A stretch of 64,000 nt of DNA. It comes from Allomuricauda sp. (GTDB lineage Bacteria > Bacteroidota > Bacteroidia > Flavobacteriales > Flavobacteriaceae). The notes beneath the pieces were generated by a model, which searched no databases, had not been told where the DNA came from, and saw only the letters and a list, made by a program, of their open reading frames with translations. The position numbers and the translations under genes are program-made. Location: assembly GCF_028280385.1 (NCBI RefSeq), contig NZ_JANQLX010000017.1:186001-250000 (forward strand), written 5' to 3'. How positions within the stretch are numbered: the first letter of the stretch is position 1; each line of letters opens with the position of its first letter. Shown here piece by piece: positions 54,832 to 64,000 of this stretch.

Positions 54832-56357
54832 TGAAAACCCTGCCCCATTTCATTATACTACTGATCTTTTTCCAAACACACGCACAGACCAATACCGAGG
54901 TCTATCTTTTTGACCTCTCTGTACAAGACGGAAAACCAGTGTTGTCCAATCCCAAGAATATTTCCAACAACCATGGGTACGATAACCAACCTTCTTTTTT
55001 GGATGATCATACCCTATTGTTTTCTTCCAATAGGGCCGATCAAACAGATATCCTGCAATTCAACATTGAAGGCGGAAGTACCAGTTCTTGGATCACCAAC
55101 ACCCCTACCGGCAGCGAGTATTCCCCTTTAAAAATCCCGGGCAAGAATACCATTTCGGCCATACGTCTGGATTTGGACGGCTTGCAACTCCTCTACGAAT
55201 ACAATTTGAATTCAGGGGAATCAAAACCCATATTGCCAAAAGCCAAAGTGGGGTACCATGTGTGGTTCAATAGCCATATTTTGATTGCCACCATATTGGT
55301 TGATAAACGAATGGACCTGGTGGTCTATAACCTTAAGGAAAACACCTCCAAAACGGTGGCCAAAAATGTGGGGCGCTCACTTCATAAAATTCCAGACAGT
55401 CACTTAGTAAGCTTTATCAGTAAGCAAGCTGAAGTTTGGAATATCAAATCGCTTAACCCCTTGTCCGGGGAAATTGGGACCATTACAGAAGTACCTTCAA
55501 AAAGTGAGGATATTTGCTGGCTTAATGCATCCACCATCCTTTCGGGCAATGGAAAAACCATAGTCGCCTTTGATGCGAACGCCAAAACGTCATGGCAGGA
55601 AGTAATGCGTTTTGGATTGGATGAAATCAATAACATCAGCCGAATGTGTATCAATCCCAGCGGCAACCGCTTGGCTTTCGTTGCAGAAGTATCTCCCAAA
55701 GGAATAGTGGATAGACAGGTCAGGACCTTCAATGCACGTGATCTGTTTGGTTTTGTTTCCAATTATACAGAAGATGTAATAGTGGAACGGTTTCCCAATC
55801 AGACCATGTACAAGGGTCGCCAAAAAATGACGGAAGATTATGATCGGTTTTACCAAAACACCAAGGAGGCCAGCGTTGAAGTGGTAAACAGGATACAATT
55901 GGGCCAAACTGTTATTGACGAGGAAATTAGCCTTGTGGATGGCAGAAAAGGCCATCAGGTGGCCATCTATGAAATTAAGAACGGTTTTATTGCCAGTATG
56001 CGGTTTATTTTCCCAGATCGGGAGACAGGAGATTCAGAAGCCGTGGTCCAAACGCAACTGGAGGCCTATAACAATCGGGATATTGACGCGTTCATGGACA
56101 CCTATTCGGAAGATATCCAACTATACAATTTTCCAAACATGCTTCTCCAAGGAAACCGGCAACAAATGCAGGAGTCCTACAAGGCTTTTTTTGAGAAAAC
56201 GCCCAATCTACAGTGTAAGATCCAGAACAGGATTGTCATTGGGAACAAGGTCATAGACCACGAGCTGGTCACGGTAAAGGACGGAAGCATTAATGCTGTG
56301 GCCATCTATGAGGTTGAAAATGGAAAAATTACAAGGGTCACATTTATACGAGATTGA
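54831..56357 (+). CDS. Secreted protein: TolB-like beta-propeller plus two C-terminal SnoaL/NTF2-like modules
   Basis: Signal peptide; propeller-like N-terminal part (DNQPSFLDDHTLLFSSNRADQTDI); two related segments (VERFPNQTMYKGRQKMTEDYDRFY…AIYEIKNGFI / LYNFPNMLLQGNRQQMQESYKAFF…AIYEVENGKI). Confidence 0.8.
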   Translation: MKTLPHFIILLIFFQTHAQTNTEVYLFDLSVQDGKPVLSNPKNISNNHGYDNQPSFLDDHTLLFSSNRADQTDILQFNIEGGSTSSWITNTPTGSEYSPLKIPGKNTISAIRLDLDGLQLLYEYNLNSGESKPILPKAKVGYHVWFNSHILIATILVDKRMDLVVYNLKENTSKTVAKNVGRSLHKIPDSHLVSFISKQAEVWNIKSLNPLSGEIGTITEVPSKSEDICWLNASTILSGNGKTIVAFDANAKTSWQEVMRFGLDEINNISRMCINPSGNRLAFVAEVSPKGIVDRQVRTFNARDLFGFVSNYTEDVIVERFPNQTMYKGRQKMTEDYDRFYQNTKEASVEVVNRIQLGQTVIDEEISLVDGRKGHQVAIYEIKNGFIASMRFIFPDRETGDSEAVVQTQLEAYNNRDIDAFMDTYSEDIQLYNFPNMLLQGNRQQMQESYKAFFEKTPNLQCKIQNRIVIGNKVIDHELVTVKDGSINAVAIYEVENGKITRVTFIRD

Positions 56358-56402
56358 TTCCTATTTGCTACTTTCACGGAATCCAATTCAAAACAGAAAC
56401 CT

Positions 56403-56906
56403 ATGAAAAAACTAATCGCACTACTAATTCCGCTTTGTATGGCCCATTCCATTTCCTGGGGACAAAATGAATTCGACAAAAGCTTTGTTTCCATTGGCGT
56501 TATTGTATCCGATCTGGATGCCTCCTTTGATTTCTACACCAACGTTATAGGTATGAAAGAAACCAGGGGTTTTACCGTGGATGAGGCCTTGGGCAAGAAA
56601 ACAGGGCTCACCGGCGGGGTTGCCTTTACCGTTAAGGTGCTAAAGCTGCACGATGACGAAAACGCCGCGGAATATAAATTAATGTCGTTTGGAAACGCCA
56701 AGAATCCGGAGGAAACCCATATCCAGGAACGAAATGGGATGCGGTACATCACCTTGTTCTACACATCCCTCGATGCCGTTATCCAAAGACTCAAGGACCA
56801 TGACATTAAAATTCTAAGCGAGGAACCTACCATTATTCCCGATGGAAGAAGGTTTGTTCTGGTGCAAGACCCCGATGGGGTATTCATCGAACTCATCGGA
56901 AATTGA
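56403..56906 (+). CDS. VOC/glyoxalase-fold protein with signal peptide
   Basis: MKKLIALLIPLCMAHSISWGQ then VSIGVIVSDLDASFDFYTNVIGMKETRGF…FVLVQDPDGVFIELIGN. Confidence 0.85.
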   Translation: MKKLIALLIPLCMAHSISWGQNEFDKSFVSIGVIVSDLDASFDFYTNVIGMKETRGFTVDEALGKKTGLTGGVAFTVKVLKLHDDENAAEYKLMSFGNAKNPEETHIQERNGMRYITLFYTSLDAVIQRLKDHDIKILSEEPTIIPDGRRFVLVQDPDGVFIELIGN

Positions 56907-57004
56907 CTTATCTTGGGAATCGTTTTTATGGATAATATCTTCTTGATTACCATAAACCAGGATACTTGAGAAACACCAATATTCTTTTTGTGAATTATGT
57001 GGAT

Positions 57005-58621
57005 ATGAAACTATGTAAGCTTTTTTTTCTACTGACCACCTGTCTGGTTTTTAACCTGAATGCCCAAACCTTTACCAAATTGGATACGCTAAGAGGTAGT
57101 ATTACGCCTGAAAGGGAATGGTGGGACCTCAGTTATTATGACCTCAACGTGAAGGTGGACCCAAATGAGGAATTTATTTCCGGGTATAACATCATCCAAT
57201 ACAAAGTTCTCAAGTCGGCCCATGTGTTGCAAATTGATTTGCAAGCCCCTCTAAAAATTGACGGGATAACACAAGATGGACAAGCGTTGGAGTTTAATTC
57301 CATAGGTCCTGCCCATTTTGTTCAGTTAAAAAAGAAGCAAGTTCCGGGAAGTACAAACACCCTCAAAGTGGAATATTCAGGAACACCGAGAAAAGCCGTT
57401 CGCGCTCCTTGGGATGGTGGCTTTTCATGGGCCAAGGATACCCATGGGAATCCGTTTGCCGCCACCTCATGCCAAGGATTGGGTGCAAGCGTATGGTGGC
57501 CCAACAAAGATCATATGTACGATGAAGTGGATAGCATGAGAATCCGTCTTGAAGTTCCCAAAGAGCTGGTTGGAGTGGCCAATGGCAGACTGGTGGACAC
57601 CAAGGAATCTGGAACATACAAGCAATACACCTGGAACGTAACCAATCCCATCAACAACTATTGTGTAAATGCCAATATTGGCGATTACGTGCATTTTGGG
57701 GAAAAGTACAAAGGTGAAAAAGGCAATCTTGATGTGGACTACTACGTGCTTAGGGGAAATTTGGACAAGGCCAAAGAGCAGTTCAAGCAAACAACCTTGA
57801 TGCTGGAAGCCTTTGAACATTGGTTTGGCCCCTACCCTTTTTATGAAGACAGTTTTAAATTGGTGGAAGTACCTTATTTGGGCATGGAACACCAGAGTTC
57901 CGTAACCTACGGAAACAAATACCAAAATGGCTATTTGGGAAGGGACCTGTCCGATTCTGGATGGGGTTTAAAATTCGATTTTATCATCATCCACGAAGGT
58001 GGGCACGAATGGTTTGCCAACAACATTACGTACAAGGACATTGCTGATATGTGGATTCATGAAGCCTTTACGGCCTACTCGGAAAATTTGTATTTGGACT
58101 ACCATTTTGGCACCCAGGCATCTGCTGAATACGTTATCGGTACCAGAAACAATATCAGAAATGACAAACCCATTATTGGGCCTTACCATGTAAACCAACG
58201 AGGTTCTGGCGACATGTATTACAAGGGGGCCAACATGCTGCATACCCTGCGCCAGCTGTTGGAAGACGATGAGCTTTGGAGAAAAGTTTTAAGAGGGTTG
58301 AATAAGGAGTTTTATCATCAGACCGTATCAACGGAACAAATAGAAAACTACATCAGCGAGCATACCAAAATAGACTTATCAGCCTTTTTTAACCAATATC
58401 TACGGACCACGCAAATACCCAAATTGGAATACAAGCAAGAAGGCCCCCAACTAACCTACCGCTATGTGGATGTAGTGGATGATTTTGACATGCCCGTTAG
58501 GGTCTTTGTGGATGGGAAGGAACACTGGTTGTATCCAAATTCGGAATGGAAAACCGAAGATTTGAAGGGAATGCAACTCACGTTTGACAACAATTTCTAT
58601 ATAGAAACGGAAAGCATTTAG
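57005..58621 (+). CDS. M1-family metallopeptidase (secreted)
   Basis: Zinc motif HEGGHEWFANNITYKDIADMWIHEAFTAYSE; upstream gluzincin-type MEHQSSVTYGN. Confidence 0.95.
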   Translation: MKLCKLFFLLTTCLVFNLNAQTFTKLDTLRGSITPEREWWDLSYYDLNVKVDPNEEFISGYNIIQYKVLKSAHVLQIDLQAPLKIDGITQDGQALEFNSIGPAHFVQLKKKQVPGSTNTLKVEYSGTPRKAVRAPWDGGFSWAKDTHGNPFAATSCQGLGASVWWPNKDHMYDEVDSMRIRLEVPKELVGVANGRLVDTKESGTYKQYTWNVTNPINNYCVNANIGDYVHFGEKYKGEKGNLDVDYYVLRGNLDKAKEQFKQTTLMLEAFEHWFGPYPFYEDSFKLVEVPYLGMEHQSSVTYGNKYQNGYLGRDLSDSGWGLKFDFIIIHEGGHEWFANNITYKDIADMWIHEAFTAYSENLYLDYHFGTQASAEYVIGTRNNIRNDKPIIGPYHVNQRGSGDMYYKGANMLHTLRQLLEDDELWRKVLRGLNKEFYHQTVSTEQIENYISEHTKIDLSAFFNQYLRTTQIPKLEYKQEGPQLTYRYVDVVDDFDMPVRVFVDGKEHWLYPNSEWKTEDLKGMQLTFDNNFYIETESI

Positions 58622-58622
58622 T

Positions 58623-59198
58623 TTGGAAGACATCCAGGAACATTATTTCAAATCTGATGTGGAATGGCGCACTTGGCTTGATAAAAACCATGCGGTTTCC
58701 CAAGGGATATATCTCATTTTGTATAAGGTAGATCATGAAATGCAGAGCATGCGCTGGGAAGAAGCTGTGCGTGTTGCCCTCTGCTATGGATGGATCGATA
58801 GCACCGTTAAAAGTTTGGGAGATGGGAAGCGAAGGCAGTATTTCTGTCCCCGCAAACCCAAAAGTACTTGGAGCAAGGTAAACAAAGACCACATATTGGA
58901 ATTGGTGGATCAGGGGTTGATGCACCAGAGCGGTCAAGCTTCCATTGATAAGGCCAAAGAAGATGGCTCGTGGACGTTGCTGGACGATGTTGAAAATGGG
59001 GTAATACCACCCGATCTGCAAAAAGTATTCAACCGCAATAAAAAGGCCCTTACCAACTTTCAAAACTTCACCAAGGGACAGCGAAAAAGCTACCTGTATT
59101 GGCTCAATCAAGCAAAACGGGATGAAACCAGACAAAAAAGAATCAAGGAAATTGTAGCGTGCTGCAGAAACAATATCAAGTCAAGGACCTCCTGGTAA
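58623..59198 (+). CDS. YdeI/OmpD-associated family protein (TTG start)
   Basis: WRTWLDKNHAVSQGIYLILYKVDHEMQSMRWEEAVRVALCYGWIDSTVKSLGDGKRRQYFCPRKPKSTWSKVNKDHI. Confidence 0.88.
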   Translation: MEDIQEHYFKSDVEWRTWLDKNHAVSQGIYLILYKVDHEMQSMRWEEAVRVALCYGWIDSTVKSLGDGKRRQYFCPRKPKSTWSKVNKDHILELVDQGLMHQSGQASIDKAKEDGSWTLLDDVENGVIPPDLQKVFNRNKKALTNFQNFTKGQRKSYLYWLNQAKRDETRQKRIKEIVACCRNNIKSRTSW

Positions 59199-59200
59199 TA

Positions 59201-60457
59201 TCAGGTCTTATTTTCGTAGAGTCTATGATAGATCACGGCAGCCACACCACCCACAAAAGAGAAGGCGGCCAACATCCAAAACACATGTTGATGCCCTAGT
59301 TCTTCGCCCTTGTGCGCATCCAACAACACCCCATAGGCCGGGGCCGCAAAAATATCCGGGGTATACCCTACCAAAGATATCATCCCAACTGCAGTTCCTG
59401 TGAGCACCAGCGGAATACGCCCTTTTTGCATAACGCCAAAATATAGGGCCCTTGCCGCATAGACACCGGCCGCTACAATGACAACGGACACAAAAAACAA
59501 GGCCGCGGTAGATGGGCCAATGACTCCCGAACCAAACAAGATTCCACCCAAAACACAAGCTCCAAAACTGTATATCAGCCAACTGGTTATTTTAAAACGA
59601 TCTACCAGCAGACCTACCAAAATTCCTGTGGTGGGTCTTAAAAATTGGAATAAGGTGCCCACTTTGGCTGCCTTAACCTCATTATATAACATCACTTCAT
59701 TGGCGTATAGGGACACAACATCCGTTATTTTGTAACCTACATAGGCACAAAGAATAATGATCATCAGCAGCCAAACTGAAGGAATCCCGAGTACTTGCCG
59801 AATCTCTTTTTTGGATATCCGTTCTGCCTGAATTTTACGCTCGTCCGTGCCGGATTTCAAAAACAACCAGACCAAAATCCCAATCGCGGCAATTATAACG
59901 CAGGCAGTCATCAACACATACTTAAAGGCGACCTGTCGTTCTACCACAGAACTGGCTTCCACTTCTTCCCCCAAAAAAAATGAGAAAATGAAGACTCCAA
60001 GCAGGCCAAAAGAAGCTCCGGTAAGTCCGCGGCCCCCATCCAAAAACCCAAAGGCCCTCCCTTGTGATGAATCACCTCCCCAAACCCGTGTAGCTTTGAT
60101 CATAGGCGCCCAAAACAGAAAAATGGTAGTAAATCCCCAAAATCCATAGAGGATTTGCAACTCCCTAAATTGCGGATAGGTGGCAAACCATAGTCCACCC
60201 AATGCCGTCATCCAAAGGGCTATGGCAATGAGTTTTCTGGGGGGATATTTATCAGCCAATGGACCTCCGAGCAAATAGGAAATCAATGCTACCATGCCAT
60301 AAGCGGAGGTGGCAAGTCCCCAATCGGTATTGTCAATCTCAAAAACAGCAAGCACGGTAGACCTAAAGATACGGGGAAGCACAAAGGGAAGAATAAAAAC
60401 GGCTTCACCTGCCAAAATCAGCAAAATGAGGTAATACCAAGGGGCTTTTCTCTCCAT
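59201..60457 (-). CDS. MFS transporter
   Basis: About 12 TM segments; GLATSAYGMVALISYLLGGPLADKYPPRKLIAIALW. Confidence 0.92.
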   Translation of the reverse strand: MERKAPWYYLILLILAGEAVFILPFVLPRIFRSTVLAVFEIDNTDWGLATSAYGMVALISYLLGGPLADKYPPRKLIAIALWMTALGGLWFATYPQFRELQILYGFWGFTTIFLFWAPMIKATRVWGGDSSQGRAFGFLDGGRGLTGASFGLLGVFIFSFFLGEEVEASSVVERQVAFKYVLMTACVIIAAIGILVWLFLKSGTDERKIQAERISKKEIRQVLGIPSVWLLMIIILCAYVGYKITDVVSLYANEVMLYNEVKAAKVGTLFQFLRPTTGILVGLLVDRFKITSWLIYSFGACVLGGILFGSGVIGPSTAALFFVSVVIVAAGVYAARALYFGVMQKGRIPLVLTGTAVGMISLVGYTPDIFAAPAYGVLLDAHKGEELGHQHVFWMLAAFSFVGGVAAVIYHRLYENKT

Positions 60458-60560
60458 TCCAGCTAAAAATACATAAAAATTACCGCCTTGGGCCGTTAAC
60501 AGCTTTTTAAGAAATCCGCTTACCGTTTTTGGTATCTTTAGCCGACTAATTAAGCCTGAA

Positions 60561-63500
60561 ATGAAACAGATTTACACACTTCTGATGCTTCTGGCATCGA
60601 TTCCCTTTTTTGCACAAGAATTTTCCATGGATATTGCCGGTGATATCAAACCCAGAAATATTGGGCCCGCCGGAATGAGCGGACGTGTTACCGCTATTGA
60701 TGTGGTACACAACAATCCGGATGTTATGTATGTGGGTACCGCTTCCGGTGGACTTTGGAAGTCAACTTCTGGTGGAATCAAATGGGAACCCATTTTTGAC
60801 AAGGAAGTAACGGGATCCATTGGTGCCATTGCCATCCAACAAAACAATCCATCTGTTATTTGGGCCGGTACCGGGGAAGGAAATCCCAGAAATAGCCTGA
60901 ATGGCGGGTATGGTGTCTATAAATCACTAGATGGAGGCAAAACATGGATTTCCATGGGATTGGAAAAGACAAGACATATCCATCGTATCGTAATAGACCC
61001 TAGCAACCCCAATGTGGTGTATGTAGGCGCTATTGGATCTCCTTGGGGAGAGCACCCGGAACGAGGGGTGTACAAAACTGTGGATGGCGGCCGCACTTGG
61101 AACAAAATTCTGTTCGTAAACAACAAAACCGGTGTTGCCGACCTTGTTATGGACCCAACCAATCCCAACAAACTTATTGCTGCCCTATGGGAGCACAAAA
61201 GAGATCCCTGGTTCTTCAAGTCGGGCGGTAAGGGAAGCGGATTGTACATAACCCACGACGGTGGTGCCAACTGGAAAAAGGTAACGGAGGAAGACGGACT
61301 TCCCAAAGGAGAGCTCGGCCGTATAGGAATTGCCATTGCCAAAAACAAGCCCAATGTGGTCTATGCCCTGGTTGAGGCCAAGAAAAATGCCCTCTACAAA
61401 TCTGAGGACGGGGGCATCAAATGGAAAAAAATCAATGACAAAAACGATATTGGAAACCGGCCCTTTTACTACTCCGAAATTTATGTGGACCCGGAAAATG
61501 AAAACAGGGTCTACTCCATTTTCACTTATGTCAACGTTTCGGAAGATGGTGGGAAAAACTTTAAGCAGTTAATGCCTGCCTATCAAGTGGACAATGGCGT
61601 GCACCCTGATCACCATGCGTGGTGGATCCATCCTGAAAATGGTCAGTTTATGATCGATGGTAACGATGGGGGCATGAACATTACCAAAGATGGTGGTAAA
61701 ACATGGCGTTTTGTAGGGAATTTGCCCTTGGCACAATTTTACCATATCAGCGTAGACAATGAATTTCCGTACAACGTATACGGGGGCATGCAGGACAACG
61801 GTTCTTGGCGAGGACCCGCCTATGCTTGGCGATATCAAGGAATTAGAAATGATTACTGGCAAGAAATCGCCTTTGGGGATGGCTTTGATGTGGTTCCTGA
61901 TCTAGACAACAACCAATTTGGATATGCCATGAGCCAACAGGGCTATGTATCCCGATACGATTGGAAAACAGGAAACAACTATACCGTCCGCCCTACCCCA
62001 CCGGATGCAACCACAGAACTTCGTTTTAATTGGAATGCCGGTATTGGACAGGACCCTTTTGATAATTCCACAGTCTATTTTGGAAGTCAATTTGTACATA
62101 AATCCACAAATAAGGGGCTTACATGGGAGGTAATCTCCCCGGACCTGACCACCAACGATAAGGAAAAGCAAAAACAGAGTGAAAGTGGCGGTCTGACCAT
62201 GGATGCTACAGGAGCGGAAAATTACTGTACCATTTTGGTGATCGAGCCCAGTCCGGTGGAGCAAAACATGCTTTGGGTGGGAACCGATGACGGTCGCGTG
62301 CACATTACCCAAAATGGTGGTGGCACCTGGACGGAAGTTACCTCCAACATTAAGGGATTACCCAAGGGAAGCTGGATTCCCCAAATTAAAGCCTCCAAGA
62401 CCAACAAGTGCGAAGCCTTATTGGTTGCCAACGATTACAGAAGATTCAATTATACCCCTTATGCCTACCGGACCAAGGATTATGGGAGAACCTGGACCCG
62501 AATTGTGGACAGCGGAGATGTGAAAAGCTATGTGCTTTCCATTGTGGAAGATGGTAAAAACCCCAACCTTATGTTTTTGGGGACAGATGACGGACTGTAC
62601 ATCTCATTCAATGCCGGTTCCAAATGGCAAAAATGGACCAATGGATTTCCTACGGTTTCCACCAAAGACTTGGTAATCCATCCTAGGGAACAGGATTTGG
62701 TCATTGGAACTTTTGGACGCGCCGCTTGGGTATTGGATGATATCCGTCCGCTTAGGGAGTTGGCCGGAAATAGCGCATTGCTTCAAAAGGAAATTAGTCT
62801 CTTTAACAGTCCTGATGCCTATTTGGCGGCCTATCAACAAGCTACAGGTAGCCGTTTTGGCGGTGATGCCATTTACAATGGTGAAAATAGAAAACGTGGG
62901 GCCATGATCACCTATTACTTGAAAGAAGGCCAAAAGGAAGCGAAAAAAGAAGATGGGAAAAAGGATTCCGAAACGGGGAAGGAAGATTCCAAAAAGAAAA
63001 AAGATTCCGTCTATTTGAAAATTTATGATGGGGACAGATTGATTCGTACCCTAGGCAAAAAAATCCCTAAAAAAGCTGGATTTCATAGGATATATTGGGG
63101 CATGGATGAAAAAGGACCGGATGCCCCCTCCAGGAAAATCAGTACCAAGAAAAATGAAACTGGCGGGATTACGGTCAGACCAGGTACATACAAGGTGAAA
63201 ATTCATTTGGGAGAGGTTGTGGACTCCACTACGATTACGGTTAAAACCGACCCTCGCTTAAATACTTCCGAGGCTTCACTGATAGAAGTCTATTACGCTG
63301 GCAAGCAATTGGACAATGTGACCCAAACAGCTTCCGAAGCGGTAAAACAACTTGTGGAAAGTAAAAATTTGGCCAATAAGTTCCAAAAAGAGCTCAAGGG
63401 CTTGGATGAAGAAGCATACAAGGAACAAATCAAGGCTTCCAAGGATATGGTCAAAGAAATTGACACATTGGTAGCCCTTTATATCGGAAAAGAAGACAAA

Positions 63501-63755
63501 AGACAAGGTATCACCCGAAATCCCGAGACCAATGTCATGCAACGGGTCAATACCGCCCGCTATTATGTAAGCTCGCGCCAGTCCGGTATTACCGATACAG
63601 AAAAACAATTGATAAAATTTGCAGAGGATGACATCGCCTCCGCCCTGGAAAAGACCAACGCATTTTTCAAGGACAATTGGGCAAGCTACCAAAATGCCAT
63701 AGAAGGTTTAAATTTGCCCCTTTTCAAAGAAACCAAAGAATTTAGTCTGAAATGA
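60561..63755 (+). CDS. Secreted sortilin/BNR-repeat beta-propeller protein (1064 aa)
   Basis: Many Asp-box-like repeats (STSGGIKWEPI, SLDGGKTWISM, TVDGGRTWNKI, THDGGANWKKV…), Lys/Glu-rich linker near residue 800. Confidence 0.92.
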   Translation: MKQIYTLLMLLASIPFFAQEFSMDIAGDIKPRNIGPAGMSGRVTAIDVVHNNPDVMYVGTASGGLWKSTSGGIKWEPIFDKEVTGSIGAIAIQQNNPSVIWAGTGEGNPRNSLNGGYGVYKSLDGGKTWISMGLEKTRHIHRIVIDPSNPNVVYVGAIGSPWGEHPERGVYKTVDGGRTWNKILFVNNKTGVADLVMDPTNPNKLIAALWEHKRDPWFFKSGGKGSGLYITHDGGANWKKVTEEDGLPKGELGRIGIAIAKNKPNVVYALVEAKKNALYKSEDGGIKWKKINDKNDIGNRPFYYSEIYVDPENENRVYSIFTYVNVSEDGGKNFKQLMPAYQVDNGVHPDHHAWWIHPENGQFMIDGNDGGMNITKDGGKTWRFVGNLPLAQFYHISVDNEFPYNVYGGMQDNGSWRGPAYAWRYQGIRNDYWQEIAFGDGFDVVPDLDNNQFGYAMSQQGYVSRYDWKTGNNYTVRPTPPDATTELRFNWNAGIGQDPFDNSTVYFGSQFVHKSTNKGLTWEVISPDLTTNDKEKQKQSESGGLTMDATGAENYCTILVIEPSPVEQNMLWVGTDDGRVHITQNGGGTWTEVTSNIKGLPKGSWIPQIKASKTNKCEALLVANDYRRFNYTPYAYRTKDYGRTWTRIVDSGDVKSYVLSIVEDGKNPNLMFLGTDDGLYISFNAGSKWQKWTNGFPTVSTKDLVIHPREQDLVIGTFGRAAWVLDDIRPLRELAGNSALLQKEISLFNSPDAYLAAYQQATGSRFGGDAIYNGENRKRGAMITYYLKEGQKEAKKEDGKKDSETGKEDSKKKKDSVYLKIYDGDRLIRTLGKKIPKKAGFHRIYWGMDEKGPDAPSRKISTKKNETGGITVRPGTYKVKIHLGEVVDSTTITVKTDPRLNTSEASLIEVYYAGKQLDNVTQTASEAVKQLVESKNLANKFQKELKGLDEEAYKEQIKASKDMVKEIDTLVALYIGKEDKRQGITRNPETNVMQRVNTARYYVSSRQSGITDTEKQLIKFAEDDIASALEKTNAFFKDNWASYQNAIEGLNLPLFKETKEFSLK

Positions 63756-64000
63756 TGAAGAAATTAATTGCCGTATTGTTCCTTTTGGGAAGTATGAGTA
63801 CAATAAATGCCCAACAACCCGGGGAGGATGAAATGGGTGCATGGTATATGTATTTTGGAACCAATAAGGTTGCCGAGCGTTATAGCATTCATACAGAGGC
63901 ACAATTCCGTTTTTACGAGACTGCTTCCAACTTCAATCAAATGTTGTTGCGGACCGGCCTGAACTATCATATAAATCCGAATGCAATTGTCACGGGTGGA
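63755..64000 (+). CDS. DUF2490-like protein, 3' end outside window
   Basis: MKKLIAVLFLLGSMSTINAQ…GAWYMYFGTNKVAERYSIHTEAQFRFYETASNFNQMLLRTGLNYHINPN; ATGATG overlaps the preceding stop. Confidence 0.75.
   Translation, partial: MKKLIAVLFLLGSMSTINAQQPGEDEMGAWYMYFGTNKVAERYSIHTEAQFRFYETASNFNQMLLRTGLNYHINPNAIVTGG

Noticed and set aside
1-64000. tRNA, rRNA or tmRNA genes
   Set aside because: Scanned for T-loop-like GGTTCRANYCC motifs and rRNA-like conserved stretches by eye; apparent hits (e.g. in mtaB and carB) are coding sequence.
1-64000. Restriction-modification, toxin-antitoxin, BGC or other defence island
   Set aside because: No recognisable methylase, nuclease, toxin/antitoxin pair or biosynthetic cluster; regulators present pair with ordinary metabolic or transport genes.

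Overview
The window looks like ordinary Bacteroidota (Flavobacteriaceae-type) chromosome. Evidence: TAnnTTTG-type -7 promoter elements, 'GIN' and DUF4199-type proteins, a 950-aa CarB, and many short operons. I support about 53 coding regions, including rpmH (L34), which is missing from the supplied ORF track because it is only 52 aa. I saw no rRNA, tRNA, CRISPR array, transposase or prophage module. Main content: small regulators (WYL, ArsR, GntR/YtrA-like, AraC, MarR); an ABC/GntR/GIN operon; carB; mtaB; purL; phosphoglucomutase; an MsbA-like ABC exporter; an ECF sigma locus; a fatty-acid beta-oxidation operon; a GH15 / otsAB trehalose locus; and several secreted or lipoprotein genes. The most unusual signal is a family of degenerate 7-bp-period intergenic arrays (29.7, 34.2, 34.4, 40.1, 45.7 and 46.9-47.4 kb). 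Most start at or overlap the stop codon of the upstream gene. Each locus has its own heptamer, but all fit a loose RRCNYYN pattern. One pair of arrays sits in inverted orientation around a stand-alone four-helix-bundle (23S rRNA IVP / S23 / Avd-like) gene inserted in the beta-oxidation operon, and an 'empty' palindromic copy lies one gene upstream. This may be an undescribed repeat / four-helix-bundle element. Everything here comes from reading the sequence; no searches were run.
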